A stretch of DNA of 64,000 nt from positions 62,422 to 126,421 of the forward strand of contig JASEIM010000003.1 in NCBI GenBank assembly GCA_030017655.1, written 5' to 3'. The number at the start of each line of letters is the position of its first letter. The stretch's first letter is position 1. A model generated the notes under the pieces. That model was not told the DNA's origin. It did no database searches and worked only from the letters and a program-made list of their open reading frames with translations. Origin of the DNA: Methanobacterium sp. Lineage in GTDB: Archaea; Methanobacteriota; Methanobacteria; Methanobacteriales; Methanobacteriaceae. A program made the position numbers and the translations under genes. This document shows positions 18,705-31,349 of this stretch, one piece after another.

Positions 18705-20156
18705 ATGAAACCAAGCACAGATGACCTTTTAGATTATATTTTGGCAAGATTAAGGGAAGGACCCAGATTAGCTCAAGATCAAATTCAAAGAAATGGAAAG
18801 AAATTCAGGCATAGAAGCGCTTTCTTTAAACTTAAAAAGCACGCTGATAACTTTTTAGATGCTAATAATGAAAACAGATTTATAATTATGCCTGGTTTAA
18901 GGGGTGTTGGAAAAACCACATTACTTTTTCAAATATATGACTATTTAACAAATGAAAAAGGCATTGAACAGGGTAGAGTGCTTTATATTTCTGCTGATCA
19001 CATGAGCGAATATTTAGGTGGTAAAATAATCGATGCAGCAGATGTTTTTATCAGCGAAGTGCATCAAAAAACGCCAGTAACATTAGATGAAGAACTATTT
19101 ATCCTTATAGATGAAGCACAATACGATAAAGAATGGTCAAATGCAGGTAAAATTTTATATGACCAGAGTAAAAAGATTTTCATGATATTTACCGGTTCTT
19201 CAGCATTAAGTTTGGAATTAAATGTCGATGCTGCCCGTAGATCCAAAAAAGAGTCAATTTTTCCCATGAATTTTTCTGAATATTTGCTTTTAAAACACGA
19301 TATTTACGCTCCAAAAGGAACATCAGCAAGCATTAGAAAGTTGATCTTCACTGGTGAGATAGAAGATGCCTGTAAAAAAGAAAACGAGCTAATGCGAAAA
19401 ATGTTGAAACTAACAATGCCTCTTGAAAAGGAATGGGAAAATTATCTGTGCTGTGGAGGGTTTCCCTTTGGAATTCACTTAGATAATCATGATATTCATG
19501 AAAAAACGTTTGATATGCTGGATCGTGTGATAGAAAAGGATGTATCTCTTATCAGGTCTTTTAGATCAGAAACTCGAAGTTCTATTTTTAGAATACTTAT
19601 GTTTTTGGCCCTTCAAAAAGCAGGTGAAACATCTGAGGGCAAATTAGCAAATGATATAGGAATTTCTTCGGCCCTGGTTAAAGATATACTAAGTATCCTT
19701 GAAAAAACTCATTTGATATTTCACATTAAGCCATATTCTGGAAGTGCTAGAACATCTGTAAGAAAGGCATGGAAGTATTATTTTTTATCTCCGTCCATAA
19801 AAACAAGTATAAATTTCCAATTGGGCAAATATAACCCTAAAAAGAGAGAATTTCTGGGTGAACTTACAGAAAATATGGTGGCTTCCTATTTCTTCAGGCT
19901 CAAAGAAACTATGAATATGCCACATGGAATATTTTATTCTCCAGAAAAAGAGGGAGTTGATTTTCTATTAAGTGATATAACAGGCAAGATCATACCTATT
20001 GAAGTAGGAGTTGGAAATAAAGACAAAAGGCAAATAAAAAAAGCAATTAATAAATATAATTCGAAATATGGTATAGTAGTGTCTAATAAAACAAAAAGGA
20101 TTACACTTGAAGATGATGTGATTCATATTCCTCTGACCACATTTTCATTTATATAA
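18705..20156 (+). CDS. AAA-type ATPase, DUF4143-like, inserted in the cas locus
   Basis: A 483-residue archaeal ATPase: Walker A GLRGVGKTTLL (about residues 66-76), Walker B FILIDEAQYD (about 128-137), sensor-like FTGSSALSLE. A winged-helix-like segment follows (KLANDIGISSALVKDILSILEKTHL), then a C-terminal PD-(D/E)XK-like fold (GVDFLLSD, IPIEVGVG). The lysine normally found after IEV is glycine here, so nuclease activity is doubtful. Such ATPases are often solitary or linked to toxin-like or mobile elements. It splits effector genes from cas4-cas1-cas2 and has its own operator-like promoter; any CRISPR role is unproven. Confidence 0.82.
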   Translation: MKPSTDDLLDYILARLREGPRLAQDQIQRNGKKFRHRSAFFKLKKHADNFLDANNENRFIIMPGLRGVGKTTLLFQIYDYLTNEKGIEQGRVLYISADHMSEYLGGKIIDAADVFISEVHQKTPVTLDEELFILIDEAQYDKEWSNAGKILYDQSKKIFMIFTGSSALSLELNVDAARRSKKESIFPMNFSEYLLLKHDIYAPKGTSASIRKLIFTGEIEDACKKENELMRKMLKLTMPLEKEWENYLCCGGFPFGIHLDNHDIHEKTFDMLDRVIEKDVSLIRSFRSETRSSIFRILMFLALQKAGETSEGKLANDIGISSALVKDILSILEKTHLIFHIKPYSGSARTSVRKAWKYYFLSPSIKTSINFQLGKYNPKKREFLGELTENMVASYFFRLKETMNMPHGIFYSPEKEGVDFLLSDITGKIIPIEVGVGNKDKRQIKKAINKYNSKYGIVVSNKTKRITLEDDVIHIPLTTFSFI

Positions 20157-20171
20157 CATTAAGAGGTAAAC

Positions 20172-20687
20172 ATGCTTTCAGATTCAGAAAAACACCTCCG
20201 AATCATAGGAACCCAAATAAATTACTATTTCATCTGCAAGACAAAACTATGGCTTTTCTCCCGCCACATCCAGATGGAACAGGAGTCTGATCTTGTATCC
20301 CTCGGAAAACTACTTCACTCAAAAAGCTACGGGGACGAAAAGGAATATACAATTGACAATTTAATCAGCGTTGATTTTATTAAAAAGAAGGATTATTTAG
20401 AGCTTCATGAGGTTAAAAAGAGTAGTAAAATGGAAAAAGCCCATGAATACCAGCTTCTCTATTATATGTACTATTTAAAACATAAAAAGGGCATTGAAAA
20501 GATCAAAGGTATAATTAACTATCCCAAAATGAGAAAGAAAATCGCTATAGATTTAAATAAATCTAAAGAGAATGAATTAAAGGATATAATTGAGGATATT
20601 GGTAATGTAATCAATGGTGACACTCCAGAGCCTGAAAGAACGAAGATTTGCAGGAAATGCGCCTATTTTGAGTTCTGCTGGGTCTAA
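20172..20687 (+). CDS. cas4: Cas4 exonuclease
   Basis: A 171-residue RecB-like nuclease that trims prespacers and helps choose the PAM during adaptation. Visible are the metal-binding aspartate in LISVDF, the E-x-K pair in LELHEVKKS, and four cysteines for an iron-sulfur cluster: one in YFICKTKLW and three in CRKCAYFEFC at the C-terminus. It starts 15 bases after the ATPase gene and leads the adaptation genes. Confidence 0.92.
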   Translation: MLSDSEKHLRIIGTQINYYFICKTKLWLFSRHIQMEQESDLVSLGKLLHSKSYGDEKEYTIDNLISVDFIKKKDYLELHEVKKSSKMEKAHEYQLLYYMYYLKHKKGIEKIKGIINYPKMRKKIAIDLNKSKENELKDIIEDIGNVINGDTPEPERTKICRKCAYFEFCWV

Positions 20688-20757
20688 AAATTTAAATGTT
20701 CTATAAAATGAAAATATATTTCGTTAGATGAACATCATATTGTATGTTGGTGAGCTA

Positions 20758-21723
20758 ATGAAAAAGAACTATTATTTACTGTCAGATGGAATGCTTAAAA
20801 GAAGGGAAAATACCGTATACTTTGTAAATAAAGACGGCAAAAAGCCAATTCCAATCAATAAAATTTATTCCATCTATGCCTACGGCTCATTAACTTTTTC
20901 TTCACAAGCAATACATCTTCTTGCAAAAGAAGGCATACCCGTTCATTTTTTTAATTATTATGGCTATTATGACGGCAGTTTTTATCCAAGAGAAAAGCTC
21001 CTGTCTGGAGATCTGATTATAAAACAAGCTGAGCACTATCTGGACCATGAAAAAAGGATTTTTATAGCTAAAAAGTTAGTAGAAGGCGCTGCAAAGAATA
21101 TGGGGAAAGTCCTTAAATATTATAACCTTGAAAACAAGATAAGTAGCATATTGCCTGATTTAGGGAATTGCAACATGATAACGGAGGTTATGAACGTTGA
21201 GGGAAGGATGCGCGCCGATTATTACCAGAAAATGAATGAAATTCTCCCTGAAAACTTTAATTTCGATAAACGAGTTAAAAGACCTCCAGAAAATATGATA
21301 AATGCACTTATAAGCTTCGGTAATTCTATGGTTTATTCAACAGTTCTATCTGAAATCTATAATACACAACTTAATCCCACGGTTTCTTATCTTCATGAGC
21401 CTTCAGAGCGGAGATTTTCCCTGGCACTGGATTTAAGCGAAATTTTCAAGCCAATTCTTGTTGATAGGCTTATTTTCTATCTTATAAATAAACGAATGCT
21501 CAGAGAAGATGACTTTGAAAAGGACCTTAATTACTGCCTTTTGAATGACAATGGAAGAAAAATTTTCATTAAAGAATATGATGAACGGCTTAAAAAGACC
21601 ATTAAGCATAGAGAGCTTAACAGAAAAGTTTCTTATAAACGCCTTATAAGGCTGGAGGCTTATAAATTGATAAAACATCTTTTAGGGTCTAAAGAGTATA
21701 AACCATTTGTAATGTGGTGGTGA
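20758..21723 (+). CDS. cas1: Cas1 integrase
   Basis: A 321-residue spacer integrase. The metal ligands are seen as the glutamate in NVEGRMRADYY, the histidine in VSYLHEPSE and the acidic residues in LALDLSEIFKP. The N-terminal MKKNYYLLSDGMLKRRENT is typical. I use ATG 20758 because GGTGAG stands just before it; the open frame extends ten residues further upstream without a ribosome site. Acts as a Cas1-Cas2 complex inserting new spacers at the leader end. Confidence 0.94.
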   Translation: MKKNYYLLSDGMLKRRENTVYFVNKDGKKPIPINKIYSIYAYGSLTFSSQAIHLLAKEGIPVHFFNYYGYYDGSFYPREKLLSGDLIIKQAEHYLDHEKRIFIAKKLVEGAAKNMGKVLKYYNLENKISSILPDLGNCNMITEVMNVEGRMRADYYQKMNEILPENFNFDKRVKRPPENMINALISFGNSMVYSTVLSEIYNTQLNPTVSYLHEPSERRFSLALDLSEIFKPILVDRLIFYLINKRMLREDDFEKDLNYCLLNDNGRKIFIKEYDERLKKTIKHRELNRKVSYKRLIRLEAYKLIKHLLGSKEYKPFVMWW

Positions 21724-21748
21724 ATTAATTTTTTGGAAGATGATCAAA

Positions 21749-22012
21749 ATGTATGTGATAATAGTCTATGATATTAAGGTGGAAAGGGTCAACAAAGTCA
21801 AAGGATTCCTTCGGAAACATCTATACTGGATTCAAAATTCTGTTTTTGAAGGTGAAGTAACCAAAAGCGAGCTTGAAGAGATAAAAACAGGTTTGCTGGA
21901 TATAATCAATAAAAATGAGGATTCTGTGATAATATACAGGTTCAGGACTGAAGATGCATTTCACAGAAAGGTACTGGGTATTGAAAAAGCACCTGTACAC
22001 GGAATACTTTAA
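21749..22012 (+). CDS. cas2: Cas2
   Basis: An 87-residue ferredoxin-fold protein, MYVIIVYDIKVERVNKVKGFLRKHL, with the usual YD metal site and the conserved IYRF strand. It bridges two Cas1 dimers in the integration complex. ATG 21749 is preferred over ATG 21740 because GGAAG at about 21735 is correctly spaced for it. The gene is the last before the array leader. Confidence 0.93.
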   Translation: MYVIIVYDIKVERVNKVKGFLRKHLYWIQNSVFEGEVTKSELEEIKTGLLDIINKNEDSVIIYRFRTEDAFHRKVLGIEKAPVHGIL

Positions 22013-22366
22013 TTTTACTTTTTTTGTCCTGATCTAATCGTATTTTAATGAGTTCTATGAATTTTTAGACAAGGATAGCGGATCGTTTGTCATAGAATTT
22101 TTTACCCCAATATTAAACTTACTTCAGGTTATTATATTCTTAAATTGCTTTAAAAAATATTTAACACTTTAATTTAGTTTTTACCTTATTATTATAAATT
22201 TAGATGGATAAAAAAGCAATTTATATTTTTATTTTCAAAAAATAACTCTATTTTGCAGGTCGTCGATCCATATAAAAGGATTCTGGAATGGGAGATCGAC
22301 AATTTTAAGTATTCAATAGACCAAATATTAGCATGTATTTGGGAAAATGGGGCAAATTTCGGCCCT
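22013..22366 (+). promoter_or_regulatory. CRISPR leader with array promoter
   Basis: A 354-base A+T-rich leader between cas2 and the first repeat. A TATA box TATAAAA (22271-22277) is enclosed by a perfect inverted repeat, GTCGATC (22262-22268) and GATCGAC (22294-22300). Transcription would start close to the right arm, about 70 bases before the first repeat. The inverted repeat may be an operator or a leader element read by the integration complex. The last bases before the repeat (GCAAATTTCGGCCCT) are where Cas1-Cas2 would recognise the leader end. Confidence 0.6.
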
Positions 22367-25585
<3,219 letters not shown>

Positions 25586-26099
25586 ACTCTTAATAAAAGA
25601 TTAAATAGATCTATTATATTTTAAAGATTTTAAAAGTTCTTGGATCGAAAAATAAAAGGTTTGAAAAGTTATTTACATTTTTTCCTCATGCTTTAAGTTT
25701 AGAGATTAAAAAATAAATAAGAATTCAAATTAAATTCCAGCTGTTCTTTTAACAGTTCTTCTATACTCATTGCTCTTTTTGTAAAATGCCTTATAAGTTT
25801 CTAGAAAACAATAGAAGCCATGTATAGTCATATTTTTTGAATCATTTGATATATCCTCTTTAATTTGTAGGATTAAATAATTAAAAAAGTAAAATTTTTA
25901 ATTTATGGTACATTAAAATGTGTTATCCATAAATTTATCTATTGGAATTTTTGTTCAATCAGGCTCAATAATAATCAAAAGTTTATATTGCACAAATTTA
26001 AAATAATAATGAGAAATCCATTTTTAATGAATAATTAAAATAATGTTTTGTTAATAAAAAGATTCAATAAACTATTTAAAAACTTATTTTGGTGATATA
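25586..26099. other. intergenic after the CRISPR array
   Basis: A+T-rich. A possible 33-codon frame runs on the minus strand from ATG 25831 to the stop at 25730 (MTIHGFYCFLETYKAFYKK...), without a ribosome-binding site; it may be a decayed gene end. A TATA-like stretch and GGTGAT precede the rli1 start. I see no repeat relic beyond the last degenerate CRISPR copy. Confidence 0.4.
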
Positions 26100-27875
26100 T
26101 TGACTAGAATTGCAATACTGGATCGTGATCGGTGCCAGCCCAAAAAATGCAACTATGTATGTATAGAATACTGCCCTGGCGTGAGAATGGAAGAAGACAC
26201 CATCACCGTTGATCCTAAAACAAAAAAACCAATCATTTCAGAAGAATTATGTTCCGGATGCGGGATATGCACAAAAAGATGTTATTTTGATGCAGTAACC
26301 ATTATCAACCTTCCAGAAGCTCTTGATGAGCCTATTCACCGATACGGCCAGAATATGTTCGAATTATTCGGCCTTCCAAACATAAAGGAAGGTTCCGTGG
26401 TGGGTATTTTAGGTCCAAACGGTATAGGGAAATCCACAATTGTCAGGATACTTTCAGGAGAATTAAGACCCAATATTGGAAATTATGAAGCAGAACCTGG
26501 CTGGGATGAAATAATAAACTATTTTAAAGGATCACAACTTCAATCTTATTTTAAAAAGCTCTCTGAAGGAGATATAAAGGTTTCTCATAAACCACAAATG
26601 GTGGATATGCTCTCAAAGGTGGTTAAAGGTGAAGTCAGAGGTCTCCTTGAAAGTATTGATGAGAGGAATAAACTGGATGAAGTGGCAAAAACCCTTGAGA
26701 TAGAGCAGATACTGGATAGAGATATCTCTAAATTGGGCGGGGGCGAACTGCAGCGGGTGGCAATATCTGCAGCAGTCTTAAAAGACGCCGATTTCTATTA
26801 TTTCGATGAACCAACATCATGGCTTGACGTTAAACAGAGACTAAACGCTGTTAAAGTTATAAGAAGTCTTGCAGATGAGGGAAAGTCTGTAATGGTTATA
26901 GAGCATGATTTAGCAGCACTTGATGCAATATCTGATTATGTGCACATTTTATATGGTCATCCGGGAGCTTATGGTGTTGTAGCCCAGATGCGGGGAGTAA
27001 GAGTCGGTATAAATACATATATCGGCGGATTTTTAAAAGAAGAGAATGTCAGATTCAGAAGACAGCCCATCGTTTTTGATATACGGCCTCCTGCAGAGGT
27101 AACAGAGGGTGAAATCCTTGCAGAATACACTGAACTTAAAAAGTCATTCAAAGGATTTTCAATTGATGTAGAAGAAGGAGAGGTTCAATATAACGAGATT
27201 ATAACTGCATTTGGACCGAACGGTATAGGGAAGACCACCTTTGCCAAGATGCTTGCAGAGGTAATAAAACCAGACCAGGGAAAAATTAAAAAGAAGGTTT
27301 CTATTGCTTATAAGCCCCAGTATTTATCTTCCAATTATGATGGGACAGTACAGGAACTTTTAATGACAACAGCTTTTAATTACGGCACAACCCTATTTAA
27401 AACTGAAATTGTTAAGCCATTTGCACTAGAAGAGATCATGGATAAAAATGTTAAAGACTTAAGTGGAGGGGAGCTTCAGCGCCTTGCAATTGCCACTGCA
27501 CTTTCAAAAGAGGCAGATATCTATCTTTTTGACGAGCCAACCGCATTTTTAGATGTTGAACAGAGACTGCGGGCTGCAAGAGCAATACGAAAGATAGTAG
27601 AAAGCCGCCATACGGCATCCATCATAATCGACCACGATATCGTGTTTATTGATTATATTTCAGACAGGGCAATGGTCTTTTACGGCGAACCAGGGTTTGA
27701 AGGTCATGCCACAAGGCCTATGGATCTTAGAAATGCAATGAATAAATTCCTTTCAGATGTTGGAATAACATTCAGAAGAGATAAGGAAACTAAAAGACCC
27801 CGTGTTAATAAGTTCGAAAGTTATCTTGACCGTGAACAAAAAGAAAAAGGAGAATATTATTATCTGGAAAGCTGA
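26100..27875 (+). CDS. rli1: ABCE1/Rli1 ribosome-recycling ATPase
   Basis: A 591-residue protein with the ABCE1 plan: an N-terminal ferredoxin-like domain with two cysteine sets (CQPKKCNYVCIEYCPG; CSGCGICTKRC) for [4Fe-4S] clusters, then two ABC ATPases. Walker A GPNGIGKST and GPNGIGKTT, and signatures LGGGELQRV and LSGGELQRL, are present. With Pelota or release factor it splits terminated or stalled ribosomes. The start is a TTG at 26100 after GGTGATATA. Confidence 0.97.
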   Translation: MTRIAILDRDRCQPKKCNYVCIEYCPGVRMEEDTITVDPKTKKPIISEELCSGCGICTKRCYFDAVTIINLPEALDEPIHRYGQNMFELFGLPNIKEGSVVGILGPNGIGKSTIVRILSGELRPNIGNYEAEPGWDEIINYFKGSQLQSYFKKLSEGDIKVSHKPQMVDMLSKVVKGEVRGLLESIDERNKLDEVAKTLEIEQILDRDISKLGGGELQRVAISAAVLKDADFYYFDEPTSWLDVKQRLNAVKVIRSLADEGKSVMVIEHDLAALDAISDYVHILYGHPGAYGVVAQMRGVRVGINTYIGGFLKEENVRFRRQPIVFDIRPPAEVTEGEILAEYTELKKSFKGFSIDVEEGEVQYNEIITAFGPNGIGKTTFAKMLAEVIKPDQGKIKKKVSIAYKPQYLSSNYDGTVQELLMTTAFNYGTTLFKTEIVKPFALEEIMDKNVKDLSGGELQRLAIATALSKEADIYLFDEPTAFLDVEQRLRAARAIRKIVESRHTASIIIDHDIVFIDYISDRAMVFYGEPGFEGHATRPMDLRNAMNKFLSDVGITFRRDKETKRPRVNKFESYLDREQKEKGEYYYLES

Positions 27876-28337
27876 ATCAACCGCTCAAAAATTTTTTCAG
27901 AATTTTTCAAGGATTGATTAAAAAAGTCCTGCAAAATCTTCGATTTTTCGGCCCGAAAAATTTCATTTTTCGACGGCCTCGCGAAAAAACAAGGCATGCG
28001 AAAACTAGTTTTTGCTGCCCGCAAAACTGTGAGTTTTGCGGTTCGGGAAACAAAGTTTCCACCAATGTCAAAATTTTTAATTTTGACAGTTTTCGCTGTG
28101 GAAGGACGAAATCTTTAGTATGTAATCTTTTTTTAAAGACTTTTATTTTTTTTAATTTAAGGCGTGTAATTTGTCTATTATTTCACATAATTAAAAAACA
28201 ATGGATTAAAATAAAATTTAGTTAGATAAAGGTAATGGAGAGCTGATTCCAGATTTATTTTTATTTTAATTCTTTATTTTACTTTTACTTTTAAAATAAG
28301 CAGCATGTATGATTATAAAAATAATTAAAAAGAGAAG
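27876..28337. repeat. intergenic array of three-base-loop hairpins downstream of rli1
   Basis: Perfect or near-perfect hairpins stand in tandem: GCAAAATC/GATTTTTC (27932-27950, loop TTC); CGAAAAA/TTTTTCG (27955-27973); GCGAAAAC/GTTTTTGC (27999-28016); CGCAAAACT/AGTTTTGCG (28021-28041, loop GTG); GGAAAC/GTTTCC (28047-28061, loop AAA); TGTCAAAATT/AATTTTGACA (28067-28089, loop TTT). Arms run A-rich then T-rich. The block could end the rli1 transcript or be a palindromic repeat family; similar blocks occur near 50.4, 51.5 and 59.1-59.65 kb. The remainder to 28337 is plain A+T-rich DNA. Confidence 0.7.
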
Positions 28338-29498
28338 TTATTTTGTTCTTAAGTATTTTATTGCATCCTGGAAATCAACTGCAAACTTTTCAACGAATCT
28401 TGTTGGTATGGAGAAGCTCACTCTAAGATATCTGTGCCCGAAAAGCTTGCTTGTGTAGTTTCCTTCCCTTGCAAAGATTTTTCTTTTAAGAAGGAATTCT
28501 GCAACATCAACTGGCTCCACGCCGGTTTCATACAGGTCAATGGCAAGCATGTTACCGTCTGATGGATAGACAGGGATAAATGCGCCTTCTACATTGTCAA
28601 CAGCTTCTTTAATGATTTCCTGATTTTTTCTTGTTGTACTTCTTATTCTGTCGATCCACTGTTGTTTTGATCTTACCGCCACCATGGCACCCTTTTGGGC
28701 AACAACATTTGTTCCAAGGTCATTTATAACTATACTCCTGACTGAATCTAAAACATCATGAGTGCTTATCATTGCCCCAATACGCAGTCCTGCCATTCCA
28801 TAAATTTTAGAAAAGCTGTAAACAGTTACAGTATGATCTGGAACGTATTTAGCTGCAAGATGATGTTCTCTTGCAAAATCCCTGTAGGTTATATCATGAA
28901 GAAGATAAATATCATTATCAATAGCTAAATCTGCAAATTCTTTGATTTCTTCTTTGGTATAACATGAACCAAGTGGGTTTAAGGGGTCAACAAGGGATAT
29001 TATCTTGGTATTCTCGTCCATATTTTGTTTTACAAGTTCTGGTGTTAGCTTGTATCCGTTTTCTTCGCTGTAAATAGGCACGGATTTAACATGATCTGCG
29101 AATCTGCTTGCAAAGTTGTCTATGATAAGGTATCCTGGATCGCAGGTTATAACATTGTCTGTAGGGTCTAATATGTCGTTCATGCAGAGATAGAGGGATT
29201 CTGTACCTCCAGCAGTTATCAGGATATCGTTATTCCCATCGTTAAGCCCTAAATCTTGAAGTATAAGACCTTTGAGCTCTGGAAATCCTTCTGGTGGTGG
29301 ATACTTGCAGTAATCCTTGTTTTTAACGCTATCGATCATTGCGTGCATTATGTCGTTTTCTTCATGTAAATGGTTCGTGTTTTGACCCATCCAGACCATT
29401 TCTTCGTCATTATAAACGCAGTTAAAGAACTCATTTACAGTATCATATCCTTTAGGTAGCCTCTTAGCTGCTTTTGCATATTTTTTTGGTGAAATCAT
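28338..29498 (-). CDS. PLP-dependent class I aminotransferase
   Basis: A 386-residue fold-type I aminotransferase of the aspartate-aminotransferase-like group. The PLP lysine is in SFSKIYGMAGLRIG, with ITAGGTESLYLCMND, the DPLNPLGS segment (usually NPxNPTG) and a C-terminal LRVSFSIPTRFVEKF arginine. The amino donor is unknown; a histidinol-phosphate or aspartate-type role is possible. I begin at MISPKKYAKA (29498); a GTG five codons upstream is the longer alternative. It stands alone between the rli1 hairpin block and radB. Confidence 0.85.
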   Translation of the reverse strand: MISPKKYAKAAKRLPKGYDTVNEFFNCVYNDEEMVWMGQNTNHLHEENDIMHAMIDSVKNKDYCKYPPPEGFPELKGLILQDLGLNDGNNDILITAGGTESLYLCMNDILDPTDNVITCDPGYLIIDNFASRFADHVKSVPIYSEENGYKLTPELVKQNMDENTKIISLVDPLNPLGSCYTKEEIKEFADLAIDNDIYLLHDITYRDFAREHHLAAKYVPDHTVTVYSFSKIYGMAGLRIGAMISTHDVLDSVRSIVINDLGTNVVAQKGAMVAVRSKQQWIDRIRSTTRKNQEIIKEAVDNVEGAFIPVYPSDGNMLAIDLYETGVEPVDVAEFLLKRKIFAREGNYTSKLFGHRYLRVSFSIPTRFVEKFAVDFQDAIKYLRTK

Positions 29499-29672
29499 AC
29501 ATCTCACAACCACATTAAAATAATAGTAATTCTAAATGTGTCTAAAGTATATTATTCTTTTAAAAATCTATTATTTAAAACCGTTGTTGTATTTTATGGC
29601 CATTATTTCCTCATAAAACAGTTAAATAATATATTTATTTTTGGATTATTTATAATCTTTTATATTCTTATA

Positions 29673-30368
29673 CTATTTTAATCCGCTGTCTACAATTTCA
29701 AACTTAACTTTCTGTCCTTCTGGCCGTGTTTTATGACGTTTTAAAAGGGCATATCTTTCTCCATTCTCATTTTTAATAAGTTCAACTATATTTTTACTCC
29801 AGTATTTTAAGATTGTACCACCTACAGGCTCAATTATACCTTCTTCATCAAAAACAGAATATATATGATTTGTGATAATTACAGCAATATCATATTTTCG
29901 TGCAATTTTTGAAAGAAGCCCCATTTGCTTACCAAGGTCTCTATTAATCTGAGTCTGCCCTCCATCCTTCAATCTATAAAGTGCAACAGCGGAATCGAGA
30001 ATGATAAGATCTACTTTTTCATTTCCAGATTTAATTATACTTTCAACCTTTTTTAAGGCCTCGTCCTGTTCCTGGAAGTCTGTAGGTTCGAGAACTATTA
30101 TGTTACCTGCAAATTCATCGAAACTATCTCCTGAAATCTGTTTTATTCTTTCAATTGATAATCCACCTTCAGTATCGATAAATATGGCTTTCCTGCCTTT
30201 TTGAGCGCAATGTACAAGAATTTTAAGCGCGATATTTGTTTTACCTGAACCTGGAGGGCCATAGAACTGAGTAAGAGCGCCCTTTTCAACGCCTCCACCA
30301 AGTATAGTATCTATTGAACACTCTAATGGTATTTTACTGCTTTTTTTCATGTTTGATAATGTATTCAA
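29673..30368 (-). CDS. radB: RadB, RadA/RecA paralogue
   Basis: A 231-residue RecA-fold ATPase: Walker A GPPGSGKTN (about residues 36-44), Walker B VDLIILDSAV, and the C-terminal ATPase core, without the helix-hairpin-helix N-terminus of RadA. RadB is a euryarchaeal recombination mediator that works with RadA. The length is normal for the family. Confidence 0.93.
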   Translation of the reverse strand: MNTLSNMKKSSKIPLECSIDTILGGGVEKGALTQFYGPPGSGKTNIALKILVHCAQKGRKAIFIDTEGGLSIERIKQISGDSFDEFAGNIIVLEPTDFQEQDEALKKVESIIKSGNEKVDLIILDSAVALYRLKDGGQTQINRDLGKQMGLLSKIARKYDIAVIITNHIYSVFDEEGIIEPVGGTILKYWSKNIVELIKNENGERYALLKRHKTRPEGQKVKFEIVDSGLK

Positions 30369-30746
30369 TGCTAATTCCTCATAAAAGTTCTAAAGTATAG
30401 GTTTAATATTTTTTATGAATTAAAGAATTTTTATTTCTTAGTAACTGTTTAGGGATTATAATAAAAATAATTTTGGTATACACTAATCTGCTTTAAAATG
30501 CTTAAAATGGATATTGTCGGCATTTTAATGATTTTTAAAATTAGAAAAATTTTTAATAGATATTAAGATATTAATAATACTATTAATAAAAATCATATTG
30601 GTTAGATAATGCACGGTAAAAATTTAAAATATAAAGCCCTTGCATTTACATTAATTGCAATATGGTCTAATTATTATTTTTGTTCAATTGAAGATATAAA
30701 AGAGTCCATACTTCTGGCAGCATTAATTATGACATAACTAATTCTA
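30369..30746. other. intergenic between radB and sua5
   Basis: A+T-rich stretch with radB reading away from it on the left and sua5 ending on the right. It holds one plausible small frame on the plus strand at 30609-30737, described separately. The block TATTAATAATACTATTAATA (about 30569-30588) may be its TATA region. Confidence 0.4.
30609..30737 (+). CDS. possible 42-residue membrane mini-protein
   Basis: ATG at 30609 opens MHGKNLKYKALAFTLIAIWS and ends at TAA 30735-30737. It contains a hydrophobic segment (about residues 9-25) and a second weaker one at the C-terminus. There is no good Shine-Dalgarno, only a TATA-like region 25-40 bases upstream, so it would need leaderless-type translation. 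Not recognised; may be spurious. Confidence 0.3.
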   Translation: MHGKNLKYKALAFTLIAIWSNYYFCSIEDIKESILLAALIMT

Positions 30747-31349
30747 TTATTCTAAATCAGGTATTACAGCTCCAGATCTTAATATTTTTGGTGGGGAAAC
30801 AGTCATATCTATTACAGTTGAATGTATTCCTTTTTTATAAACCCCTGCATCAATAATTAAATCAACCTTATCATCAAGCTGCATTATAATTTCTTCTACA
30901 GATCCCGGTATTTTTTCGCCTGAAATATTAGCGCTTGTGGTTGTTATTGGGAAATCCCTTGAAATTTCTCTACAAATCTCATTATCAGGAATTCTTATAC
31001 CTATATTTTCACTACCAGATGTTAATATTGGGGGAATATTATCTTTTTTCTTTAAAATAACTGTAAATGGGCCTGGAAATAGTTGATTAATCTTTTTTTC
31101 AACAAATTCGTTTATATGGGCTATTTTTTTTATGTCTTCAACATCACTAACACATACAGAAATCGGTTTTTTATATGACCTTCTTTTAATCTCATATACT
31201 TTTTTCACAGCATCATGGTTAAAGGCATTAGCACCCATGCCATAAATTGTGTCGGTTGGGTAGATAACAGTGCCTCCATTCTTTAAAATATTGAGGGCAG
31301 TTTTTATCACTTTTTCTTGATTATGTGAGCCTATTTTAATTGTTTTCAT
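30747..31349 (-). CDS. sua5: Sua5/YrdC threonylcarbamoyl-AMP synthase
   Basis: A 200-residue YrdC-fold enzyme that makes threonylcarbamoyl-AMP from threonine, bicarbonate and ATP for the t6A37 modification of ANN-decoding tRNAs. The family hallmarks ALNILKNGGTVIYPTDTIYGMGANAF and KRRSYKKPISVCV at the N-terminus, and TTTSANISGE, are present. The C-terminal Sua5 domain of the long form is absent, so this is the YrdC-length version. Confidence 0.92.
   Translation of the reverse strand: MKTIKIGSHNQEKVIKTALNILKNGGTVIYPTDTIYGMGANAFNHDAVKKVYEIKRRSYKKPISVCVSDVEDIKKIAHINEFVEKKINQLFPGPFTVILKKKDNIPPILTSGSENIGIRIPDNEICREISRDFPITTTSANISGEKIPGSVEEIIMQLDDKVDLIIDAGVYKKGIHSTVIDMTVSPPKILRSGAVIPDLE

Noticed and set aside
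18705..20156. Calling the ATPase a transposon or insertion sequence
   Set aside because: No transposase, terminal inverted repeats or target duplication are seen; the upstream repeats are phased palindromes at the promoter only.
27914..28225. 103-codon frame downstream of rli1
   Set aside because: It covers the tandem hairpin block; codons mirror the palindromes, there is no ribosome site and no protein-like composition.
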